From: Comamonadaceae bacterium
GTDB lineage: Bacteria > Pseudomonadota > Gammaproteobacteria > Burkholderiales > Burkholderiaceae_C
Assembly (NCBI GenBank): GCA_011391745.1
Contig: JAABPX010000031.1
Location: forward strand, 1 to 45,230
Reading direction: 5' to 3'
Length of the DNA stretch: 45,230 nucleotides
Shown in pieces: positions 35,485 through 42,534 of this stretch; position 1 is the first letter of the stretch; each line of letters opens with the position of its first letter. Both the position numbers and the translations under genes were made by a program. A model generated the notes under the pieces. The model saw nothing but the letters and a program-made list of their open reading frames with translations, made no database searches and was not told where the DNA came from.

Positions 35485-35596
35485 GGACGGCTCCTGAATT
35501 CGGGTGAAAAAAACGGCACATTGGGGCAAAGACCCAACGACGAAAAAACATCCTACGCGCCGGACCCGTGAAATCGTCTCTGGCGCAAAGCCTGAG

Positions 35597-35602
35597 ATTA
35601 TA
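35597..35602 (-). promoter_or_regulatory. Candidate -10 box of the rpmF-plsX-fab unit
   Basis: Perfect TATAAT on the minus strand, about 115 bp before the rpmF start and just after the yceD 3' end. The -35 region at 17 bp (AGCCCA) is weak. Confidence 0.5.
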
Positions 35603-35644
35603 TCCCGAACGGATCCACTTGGGCTGTCTATTCGGTTTTTGGTC

Positions 35645-36205
35645 TCAACGCCCTTGTTTGAGCTGGGCCAGAGCCGCAAACGGATGTGGGCGCTCATCGG
35701 CTACGTCGGGCTCGTCGTGCTGCGCCAATGGAATCGGGGTTGGGCAACTGTCGTGCATGGGCACCAATGGCATGGCCATCAGCAATTCGTCCTCAATGAG
35801 CAACAGGACATTGGGGCGCGGCTCCCAAGCCAGCACATCTTCCTCGCACCCATCGTCTTCAGCCGCCGCTTGGGTTTCGGTGGCCACAAAACGGAACAAC
35901 CGATCCACCAACAAGGGGCTGGCCACACACGTCAAGCACCGTTGACAGGTCAAACCCAAAGCCGCTTGGGCGGTCACGTGCAGCCAATGGGTGGGCTTGC
36001 CATCACCGAAGGCGGGCCGAACCTCGCCTTGGATGCGCCAGCGGACATGCCCCCAATCCCCGTCTAAGGACTCCCCGACCAATCGGTCAAAGTCCGCCAG
36101 TGGGGTGTCTTGGATCATCACCGCACCAGCCTGCGTGAAGGCACGCACGTCGAGGCTTTTGGGGTTCCACATGCTGGCGGGATCGGTGGTGGTCAGCGTT
36201 TGCAT
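35645..36205 (-). CDS. yceD: YceD/DUF177 family protein
   Basis: Product of about 186 residues from [20 protein letters not shown]; the frame extends 87 bp further upstream but overlaps the divergent maf start. The central CxxC-type segment [10 protein letters not shown] and the acidic C-terminal half ([13 protein letters not shown]) mark DUF177. The family is reported to work in 23S rRNA accumulation or ribosome assembly; the location beside rpmF is conserved. Divergent from maf with 46 bp between starts. Confidence 0.85.
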   Translation of the reverse strand: MQTLTTTDPASMWNPKSLDVRAFTQAGAVMIQDTPLADFDRLVGESLDGDWGHVRWRIQGEVRPAFGDGKPTHWLHVTAQAALGLTCQRCLTCVASPLLVDRLFRFVATETQAAAEDDGCEEDVLAWEPRPNVLLLIEDELLMAMPLVPMHDSCPTPIPLAQHDEPDVADERPHPFAALAQLKQGR

Positions 36206-36251
36206 GCTGGCAGTGTAAATCAGCCACCCGTTTGCAGACACAATACAGCCC

Positions 36252-36845
36252 ATGAACGCGTCTGCCACTCGCCCTTTGATCTTGGGTTCCACCTCGGTTT
36301 ACCGCCGCGAACTGCTGAGCCGTTTGCGCCTGCCCTTCAGCATCGAGCGTCCCAAGGTCGATGAAACCCCCGAGCCCAACGAATCACCGGCTGATTTGGC
36401 GCTACGGCTGGCGTTGGCCAAAGCCCATGCCGTGGCTGAGCGACATCCTTCGGCTTGGGTGATTGGCAGTGACCAAGTGGCAGACCTGCATGGCGAGCCC
36501 TTGGGTAAACCAGGCGATCACGCGCGGGCAGTCACACAGCTGCGACGCATGAGCGGGCAGACCGTTGTGTTTCAAACAGCGGTGGCGGTTGTGTGCCGAG
36601 ACACCGGCTTCGCTCAAGTCGCCTTGGCCCCTGTGCACGTGCGGTTTCGCATGCTCACCGATGAAGCCATTGAACACTACCTGCACACGGAAACCCCTTA
36701 CGACTGTGCCGGCAGCGCCAAAAGCGAATGCTTGGGTATCGCCTTACTGGAGCGCATCGACAACGACGACCCCACCGCTTTGGTGGGCCTGCCCCTGATT
36801 CGAACCTGCCAGTTGCTGCGTGCCGCTGGCTGCCCCGTGCTGTGA
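36252..36845 (+). CDS. Maf-like nucleotide pyrophosphatase
   Basis: Product of 197 residues with the Maf family start LILGSTSVYRRELLSRL, the binding segment DETPEPNESP and the catalytic Asp74 in VIGSDQVADL, then GKPGDHARAVTQLRRMSGQ. This matches the YceF type, which hydrolyses 7-methyl-GTP, rather than YhdE, based on its place next to yceD-rpmF. The stop codon overlaps the downstream methyltransferase start (GTGA). Confidence 0.87.
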   Translation: MNASATRPLILGSTSVYRRELLSRLRLPFSIERPKVDETPEPNESPADLALRLALAKAHAVAERHPSAWVIGSDQVADLHGEPLGKPGDHARAVTQLRRMSGQTVVFQTAVAVVCRDTGFAQVALAPVHVRFRMLTDEAIEHYLHTETPYDCAGSAKSECLGIALLERIDNDDPTALVGLPLIRTCQLLRAAGCPVL

Positions 36846-37633
36846 TCACCGCCAGCCCTCTGGGCACCTTGTATTTGGTGCCAACCCCCTTGGATTTTGG
36901 TGTGAACACCGATGGCACGCTGACGCAACACCTGCCAGACAGCACACTGGCTGTGGCCGCCCAACTGCGCCACTGGATCACCGAAAACGCCAAATCCACC
37001 AGAGGCTTTCTCAAACGGGTTCAACTCAGCCATGGGCTGGCGGCCACCTTACAGGCCATGAACATTCAAGAAATGGCCAAGCATGTTCACAAAAAAGGCG
37101 ACCACCAGCCCAATAGCCAAGATGACGCAGATGCCCACACTTTGCTGGCACCCGCATGTTCGGGGCACGACATGGGACTGGTGAGCGAAGCCGGCATGCC
37201 CGCAGTGGCCGACCCTGGTAGCTCAATCGTTCGAACCGCGCACCGCTTGGGCATTCGTGTGGTGCCATTGCAAGGCTCGGTGTCGTTGATGCTCGCCTTG
37301 GCCGCCAGTGGCCTCAATGGGCAAAATTTTGCTTTTGTGGGCTACGTGCCGCAGGAAACGGGTGCGCGCCATCAGCGCCTACTGGCGCTGGAAGCCTTGG
37401 CCCTGAAAACCGGTCAGACCCAACTGATGATTGAGACGCCCTACCGCAACAACGCCTTGCTTCATGCCCTGCTCAACGCCCTCAAAAACGATACCCGCTT
37501 GGCGGTGGGCTGCGACATGGGCCTGCCAAGCGCTCTAAGCATCAGCGCTTCTGTACAACAATGGAAAACGAAACCCGCCTTGATGCAAAGCGTCCGGAAC
37601 GACAGACCAACGGTGTTTTTGCTGGGTTGCTAA
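36842..37633 (+). CDS. Tetrapyrrole-methylase-family SAM methyltransferase (RsmI-related)
   Basis: Product of 263 residues from GTG 36842 (VITASPLGTLYLVPTPLDFG), overlapping the maf stop by 4 nt. It belongs to the tetrapyrrole methylase superfamily: MGLVSEAGMPAVADPGSSIV and VVPLQGSVSLMLALAASGLN correspond to the SAM-binding blocks of RsmI (16S rRNA 2'-O-methylase), but the segment between residues 30 and 100 and the C-terminus differ from classical RsmI, so it is probably a separate paralogue found in this lineage. Substrate unknown. It converges on galU. Confidence 0.75.
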   Translation: MITASPLGTLYLVPTPLDFGVNTDGTLTQHLPDSTLAVAAQLRHWITENAKSTRGFLKRVQLSHGLAATLQAMNIQEMAKHVHKKGDHQPNSQDDADAHTLLAPACSGHDMGLVSEAGMPAVADPGSSIVRTAHRLGIRVVPLQGSVSLMLALAASGLNGQNFAFVGYVPQETGARHQRLLALEALALKTGQTQLMIETPYRNNALLHALLNALKNDTRLAVGCDMGLPSALSISASVQQWKTKPALMQSVRNDRPTVFLLGC

Positions 37634-37650
37634 AGCCTCAGCGGACTGCT

Positions 37651-38535
37651 TTACAAACCCAGCGCTTGAATGTGTGAACGCACAGCAGAAGCCAATTCCG
37701 TATTGGCTAAGGCCAAATCGATGGTGGCTTGTAAAAAACCTTCTTTGCTACCGCAATCGTATCGACGGCCTTTGTAGCGCATGGCATAAACCTTTTCGTT
37801 GCCGAGCATTGCCGCAATACCATCGGTGAGCTGAATCTCGCCGCCAGCGCCTCGCGGTTGCTGTCGAATGCTCTTAAACACAGCCGGACTCAAGATATAA
37901 CGCCCAGCGACTGCCAAAGTTGATGGCGCTGAAAGCGGATCGGGTTTTTCGACCATCGCAAACACCTCGGCCAGCGGCTGATTGACACCGTGTACATCAA
38001 CAACCCCGTAACGGCGCGTATCGGCTCTCGGAACGTCTTGCACCGCCAAAATACTACCTGGCGATTCGATGTAGGCACCAACCATTTGGGCCAACACAGA
38101 CGGACCGCCATGGGCTTCGAGACCAACCATCAAATCATCTGCGAGCAGCACTGCAAAAGGTTCATCCCCCACCAATTTCTCGGCACACAAAACCGCATGA
38201 CCCAAACCCAAAGCCCTAGGCTGGCGCACATAAAAACAATCCATGTCATCCGGCTTAATGGCGTTAACCAAGGCCAACAAAGCGCTCTTACCTGCAGCTT
38301 CGAGCTCAGATTCGAGTTCGTAGGCGGTATCAAAATGATCTTCTATCGCTCGCTTATTACGACCAGTGACAAAAATCATTTCACGAATACCTGCAGCATA
38401 AGCCTCTTCCACAGCGTACTGCATCAGCGGCTTGTCCACCACCGGCAACATTTCTTTGGGTATGGCTTTTGTGGCGGGCAAAAACCGTGTGCCCAAACCG
38501 CCCACAGGAAATACTGCTTTTCGAATCAAACTCAT
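37651..38535 (-). CDS. galU: UTP-glucose-1-phosphate uridylyltransferase
   Basis: Makes UDP-glucose for lipopolysaccharide, capsule and trehalose synthesis. The product is 294 residues from ATG 38535 behind AGAGAGGG. It starts [20 protein letters not shown] and contains the nucleotide-binding signature [20 protein letters not shown], then [15 protein letters not shown] and LADDLM. It begins 29 bp after sppA and is likely cotranscribed with it, although the association is not functional in an obvious way. Confidence 0.95.
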   Translation of the reverse strand: MSLIRKAVFPVGGLGTRFLPATKAIPKEMLPVVDKPLMQYAVEEAYAAGIREMIFVTGRNKRAIEDHFDTAYELESELEAAGKSALLALVNAIKPDDMDCFYVRQPRALGLGHAVLCAEKLVGDEPFAVLLADDLMVGLEAHGGPSVLAQMVGAYIESPGSILAVQDVPRADTRRYGVVDVHGVNQPLAEVFAMVEKPDPLSAPSTLAVAGRYILSPAVFKSIRQQPRGAGGEIQLTDGIAAMLGNEKVYAMRYKGRRYDCGSKEGFLQATIDLALANTELASAVRSHIQALGL

Positions 38536-38564
38536 ATTACCCTCTCTGATTTCAAATCCATGAC

Positions 38565-39563
38565 TCAACGCAAAGTTAATCCCGCCTCGGTCATGCGAAG
38601 CGACAAGCTGTTCCCGATGCTGGCACCAATTTGTTTTGCCAAGCGGGCGCTCCAGTCCTCACGCAGAGTGTAGTCAATCAACTCCGGGGCCTTAACGACG
38701 TCACGCGCGACCGCATCCAAATTGGACAAACCGTCCACCAATCCCTGCTCAAGCGCTTGCTGACCATTCCAAACCAACCCACTAAACGTTTCGGCATTTT
38801 CTTTGAGTCGATCACCACGGCCCTCACGGACCACGCCAATGAATTGCTGGTGGATGTCATCGAGCATCACTTGGACAAACGCTTGCTGTGTATCGCTGCT
38901 AGGGCTAAAAGGATCGAGAAAACCTTTGTTTTTGCCCGCTGTCATTAGCCTACGTTCAACGCCGAGTTTATCCATCAAACCCGTGAAACCAAATCCATCC
39001 ATCAGTACGCCAATGCTGCCCACCAAGCTGGCCTTGTCTGCGTAAATTTCGTCCGCCGCCACAGCGATGTAATAAGCCGCCGATGCACAGGTTTCTTCGA
39101 CCACGGCATACACTTTTTTCGCGTGCAACGATTTAAGCCGACGAATTTCATCGTTGATGATCCCCGCCTGCACAGGGCTGCCGCCGGGAGAGTCGATCAA
39201 CAAAACCACGGCTTGCGCTGAGGGCTCTTCGAACGCGGTGCGCAGGGCGCTGACAATCGATTGGGCATTGGCGTCCGCATCCGCAGCGATCGAGCCACGA
39301 ATTTCCACCACTGCGGTGTGCGCGCCCGTTGGACCTGATGGCGCACTCGGGCCCCACCAAAATAAGGCTGCAAGCAACACCATGGCACTGAGCCAAAAAA
39401 AGCCGCGAAACCACTGCCACCGACGGGCTGCTTGGCGCTCTTTTAATGAAGCCAAGAGTAAGCGCTCCAACAAATCGCGTTCCCAGCTGGCGCTGGTATG
39501 GGTCGTTGTGTTGGCTGCGGTTTCGACAAGCAGATCTTCATTGGACATGTTCAGACTCAACAT
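38565..39563 (-). CDS. sppA: Signal peptide peptidase SppA (S49 family)
   Basis: Membrane protease that degrades leftover signal peptides. The 332-residue single-domain type starts at 39563, overlapping the Rieske gene by 7 nt, or at ATG 39548. It has one transmembrane helix ([14 protein letters not shown], about 57-70), the segment [14 protein letters not shown], the likely nucleophile Ser161 ([10 protein letters not shown]), [12 protein letters not shown], and a lysine near 211-213 ([11 protein letters not shown]) as general base. Short relative to the 618-residue E. coli enzyme, like the Bacillus form. Confidence 0.9.
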   Translation of the reverse strand: MLSLNMSNEDLLVETAANTTTHTSASWERDLLERLLLASLKERQAARRWQWFRGFFWLSAMVLLAALFWWGPSAPSGPTGAHTAVVEIRGSIAADADANAQSIVSALRTAFEEPSAQAVVLLIDSPGGSPVQAGIINDEIRRLKSLHAKKVYAVVEETCASAAYYIAVAADEIYADKASLVGSIGVLMDGFGFTGLMDKLGVERRLMTAGKNKGFLDPFSPSSDTQQAFVQVMLDDIHQQFIGVVREGRGDRLKENAETFSGLVWNGQQALEQGLVDGLSNLDAVARDVVKAPELIDYTLREDWSARLAKQIGASIGNSLSLRMTEAGLTLR

Positions 39564-39943
39564 TCAAGGGTTTGAAAAGGGTATTGTGAACGCCAATGCA
39601 ACACACCATCGTATTCGCGCGTCTCTAAGGCTATCAAGCCACGCTTGCACGGTCCCGCCTGACACAATCCAGTGTCTGGAGCATATAAGGCACCATGGGT
39701 GGCACACACCAGCCAGCGCCCTGTGGGGTCAAAGAATCGATCGGGCTGCCAATCCATTTCCATGGCCACATGGCCGCACCGGTTGAGATAGGCATGCACT
39801 TGGCCTTGAAAGCGAATGGCAAACGCGCGACACGCCAAACCTTGGTAACGCACCATAAATGGCACAGCCAAACCACCATCAACCAAGTCGCTGCTGTTGC
39901 ACAAAGCCACCCAAAATGGGGCATTTGTCTGACACTCAGGCAT
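39557..39943 (-). CDS. Rieske [2Fe-2S] domain protein
   Basis: Product of 128 residues from MPECQTNAPF, overlapping the end of the upstream HAD gene by 8 nt; longer starts are less likely. The cluster ligands are visible: C-x-H at Cys56/His58 (NRCGHVAMEMD) and C-x2-H at Cys80/His83 (LVCATHGALY), separated by 21 residues. Two additional cysteines (CQAGPC) follow, as in Rieske ferredoxins. No signal peptide or oxygenase catalytic domain. The function of this conserved stand-alone protein between the HAD gene and sppA is unknown. Confidence 0.87.
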   Translation of the reverse strand: MPECQTNAPFWVALCNSSDLVDGGLAVPFMVRYQGLACRAFAIRFQGQVHAYLNRCGHVAMEMDWQPDRFFDPTGRWLVCATHGALYAPDTGLCQAGPCKRGLIALETREYDGVLHWRSQYPFQTLEC

Positions 39944-40595
39944 TGGCTTTGAGCCAAATGTCCAATTCGCCCACCGAATGCGCCACGAACTGAGGTCCAA
40001 AAGCATCGAAGGCGCTGGGCTCGTGGGCCCCATAACTCACGCCCACACATGCACAGCCGGCGTTTAGGGCCATTTGCAAATCGTGGGTGGTGTCACCAAT
40101 CATCAAGGTACGCGCAGGACTCGCACCAAACTCGTGCATCAGTTCGTACAACATGCGCGGGTCAGGCTTGCCAGCGGTTTCATCGGCGGTGCGAGAACCA
40201 TCAAACATGCCCTCCAAGGCCACGCTGTGCAGCGCTTCATCCAAACCGCGACGGCTCTTGCCTGTGGCCACAACCAAGCAATGGTTGCGCTCTCGCAAGC
40301 ATTTGAGCATGGGTAGCACCCCGCCAAAAAGGCTTAAATCGTTCTGGTGGGCGGCGTAATGGTGTTTGTATCGTTCGCCCAATTGGGGGTACAGACTGGG
40401 TGCCACATCCGGCGCAGCCTGTGCCAATGCCTGCATCAGGCCCATCCCAATGACATAGCGCGCAGCCTCATCGGTGGGTGTTTGCCCCCCCACATCCGCC
40501 ACCGCCGCTTGAATGCAGCGGGTGATGATGGCGGTGGAGTCAAACAAAGTGCCGTCCCAATCGAAGGCAATCAAATCAAAACGGCGTGTGTACAT
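39936..40595 (-). CDS. HAD-family phosphatase (phosphoglycolate phosphatase-like)
   Basis: Product of 219 residues from MYTRRFDLIAFDWDGTLFDS. Nucleophile Asp12 and acid/base Asp14 (DWDGTLFDS) form HAD motif I; VVATGKSRRGLD is motif II; KPDPRMLYELM and MIGDTTHDLQMA are motifs III and IV. The helical cap is of subclass IA, as in Gph. True substrate cannot be read from sequence. It is coupled to the Rieske gene and follows hns across a terminator. Confidence 0.87.
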   Translation of the reverse strand: MYTRRFDLIAFDWDGTLFDSTAIITRCIQAAVADVGGQTPTDEAARYVIGMGLMQALAQAAPDVAPSLYPQLGERYKHHYAAHQNDLSLFGGVLPMLKCLRERNHCLVVATGKSRRGLDEALHSVALEGMFDGSRTADETAGKPDPRMLYELMHEFGASPARTLMIGDTTHDLQMALNAGCACVGVSYGAHEPSAFDAFGPQFVAHSVGELDIWLKANA

Positions 40596-40622
40596 GGCTG
40601 GATTATCTCTGCTAACCGACAC

Positions 40623-40646
40623 AAAAAAGGCACCATGCGGTGCCTT
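40623..40646 (-). terminator. Intrinsic terminator of hns
   Basis: AAGGCACC pairs with GGTGCCTT over an ATGC loop (40627-40646); on the minus strand six U follow. It lies 25 bp after hns and just before the HAD gene. Confidence 0.82.
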
Positions 40647-40670
40647 GATTTCAACGGTCCGAGACCGAGC

Positions 40671-40979
40671 TCAGATGCGGAATTTTTCGATGTCTTGTCC
40701 TGCGGCTAGCACGGCACGAACCCATTCGGGTTTACGGCCTGGACCGCCCGCCCACAACTCACCTTTAGGACCGCGGTATTTGGGCTCCGCCACAGATTTG
40801 GTTTTGGCGGGCTTACCCGACTTTTTACCAACAGCCCCCAAGTCGGCCAAGGTAATACCGTAAGTTTTCATCTTGTCTTTGATGTCATTGATCACAGTGG
40901 CCAATTCGGCCTTGCGGGCCTGTTCGGCTTGTGCCATGAGGGATTTGGCTTGCGCCATCAAATCAGAGTAGTTGGCCAT
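40671..40979 (-). CDS. H-NS family nucleoid-associated protein
   Basis: Product of 102 residues. The N-terminal 45 residues form a coiled coil for oligomerisation (LMAQAKSLMAQAEQARKAEL); a basic linker (GKKSGKPAKTK) leads to the C-terminal DNA-binding domain YRGPKGELWAGGPGRKPEWV (68-87), the H-NS/BpH3-type motif of Burkholderiales. It has a Shine-Dalgarno (AGGAAA), its own candidate promoter and its own terminator, so it is an independent transcription unit between rluC and the HAD gene. Such proteins silence AT-rich foreign DNA; the target genes are unknown. Confidence 0.9.
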   Translation of the reverse strand: MANYSDLMAQAKSLMAQAEQARKAELATVINDIKDKMKTYGITLADLGAVGKKSGKPAKTKSVAEPKYRGPKGELWAGGPGRKPEWVRAVLAAGQDIEKFRI

Positions 40980-40996
40980 GGTTATTTCCTATGAAT

Positions 40997-41027
40997 TTAA
41001 TACAAAGAATCAGCGCCTGTTTTTCAA
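40997..41027 (-). promoter_or_regulatory. Candidate promoter of hns
   Basis: On the minus strand TTGAAA (41022-41027) and TATTAA (40997-41002) with a 19-bp spacer, about 18-24 bp before the hns start. The spacer is long, but the local AT-richness supports a promoter in this 72-bp gap. Confidence 0.4.
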
Positions 41028-41051
41028 CATCTAACGCATTCAGCGCTGTGC

Positions 41052-42050
41052 CTATTCTAAACCAAAACCAGCCATTTCCAATGCGACTGCCAACTCTTCG
41101 GGCATCGGGGCCTCCAATTGAACCGAACCACCCGTTTTTGGATGTGTAAAACGCAGCTGCCAAGCATGCAGAAACATTCTTTTCAGGCCAATGTGTGGCA
41201 ATACCCGATTCAACTCAAAGTCACCGTATTTGTCATCGCCTGCAATTGGATGGCCTTGACTGGATAAATGGACTCGAATTTGGTGGGTTCGACCCGTCTT
41301 GATCGTAACAGCCAACAAAGAAAATCCACTGGGTGCCAACGCACACAAGGCGGTCGGCGAAGGCCAACGTGCCAACACCCTGACCAAACTGATTGAACGT
41401 TGTCCGTTGGGGTCTTGTGCATCGGTCAGCTTCACCCGTCGCTCACCATTGGGCAAAAGGAATTTTTGCAATGGTTGATCAATCACTTTGCGTGCGGCTG
41501 GCCAACTGCCTTTGACCAATGCGTAATAGGTTTTCCCGGTTTCGCGCTCACGAAACTGATCTTGTAATGCCTTGAGCACACTTTTCTTTTTGGCGATGAT
41601 CAACAGTCCGCTGGTTTCTCGGTCAAGTCGATGCACCAGCTCCAAATGACCATCTTGAGGGCGTGCTTGTCGCATTTGCTCAATCACACCATGACTGACC
41701 CCACTGCCACCATGAACCGCCACACCCGCCGGTTTGTGGATCACCAAAAGGGAGTCGTCCTCGAACACCACAGGAAAATGGCGTGCTGGGGGCGGTGAAG
41801 CGGCCCTGATCTCGACTTGGGTAGACACACGAATGGGTGGAATGCGCAAGACATCGCCTGTTGTCAAACGATCATCGGCACGAACACGGCCCTTGTTTCG
41901 GCGAACCTCTCCAGAGCGAATGATGCGGTAAACGTGCGTTTTGGGCACGCCTTTGAGTTCGCGAATGAGAAAATTGTCCAGTCGCTGGCCATCAGATTCG
42001 GAATCGACGGTGATCAAGCTGGCCGCAAGGGGCGAGGGGGCGCTGGGCAT
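41052..42050 (-). CDS. rluC: 23S rRNA pseudouridine synthase RluC
   Basis: Makes pseudouridines 955, 2504 and 2580 in 23S rRNA (by E. coli RluC). The 332-residue product has an N-terminal S4 RNA-binding domain (QRLDNFLIRELKGVPKTHVY) and the RluA-family catalytic domain with Asp143 in ELVHRLDRETSGLLI; TGRTHQIRVHLSSQGHPIAG is the second signature. It is divergent from rne across a 484-bp gap; rne-rluC divergence is common in proteobacteria and supports RluC over RluD. Confidence 0.92.
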   Translation of the reverse strand: MPSAPSPLAASLITVDSESDGQRLDNFLIRELKGVPKTHVYRIIRSGEVRRNKGRVRADDRLTTGDVLRIPPIRVSTQVEIRAASPPPARHFPVVFEDDSLLVIHKPAGVAVHGGSGVSHGVIEQMRQARPQDGHLELVHRLDRETSGLLIIAKKKSVLKALQDQFRERETGKTYYALVKGSWPAARKVIDQPLQKFLLPNGERRVKLTDAQDPNGQRSISLVRVLARWPSPTALCALAPSGFSLLAVTIKTGRTHQIRVHLSSQGHPIAGDDKYGDFELNRVLPHIGLKRMFLHAWQLRFTHPKTGGSVQLEAPMPEELAVALEMAGFGLE

Positions 42051-42534
42051 GGGGGGTGCAATTTAGGCGGTCACAGTCGCGTCAAGCTGTCTATAATGTG
42101 TTTCACCAGTCGCGCGCTCTAAGTGTTTGATTTGTCTTGAGTTTAAGGCAAAGCCCACGCAGCAGACATGCATCCAAGATTCGCATGCCCCGCGACTGTG
42201 CGAAGTTGCCACCCGCCGCACCACCAGTGTGGGCAGCCGTCCGAGACAAAATACTCTCCCGACCGCGCCCCACTGAGAAACTGCAGCGGGTGAACCTGTG
42301 AAGTTCAGCGAACCCGAATACGGAATACCCCAATCGGTCAGCGTGTTAAATCAACCGCTGATCGGCGATCCCAGTGATCACGCGCCTACGCCCTGACCCG
42401 GCGGCCCGACGCGGCACCTTTGTGTGTGCCCTGTGCGTCGAACGCCTTGTCAACGGCTCTCCGGCAATTCCTCCCCCCGTTCGCTTGCCTTCGCCGGTTC
42501 TTGGCAGTCCCTGTCTCGAAACGAAGGAAAACAA
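42051..42534 (+). promoter_or_regulatory. rluC-rne gap with rne promoter and long leader
   Basis: Perfect TATAAT at 42092-42097 gives a leader of roughly 430 nt before rne; the -35 region is weak. No supported protein gene lies inside. Local hairpins include TTCGCA with TGCGAA (within about 42180-42206) and TGAAC with GTTCA (about 42292-42308). A purine-rich Shine-Dalgarno (AAGGA) lies just before the ATG at 42535. In E. coli a long structured rne leader mediates autoregulation by RNase E; a similar role here is inferred. Confidence 0.55.
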
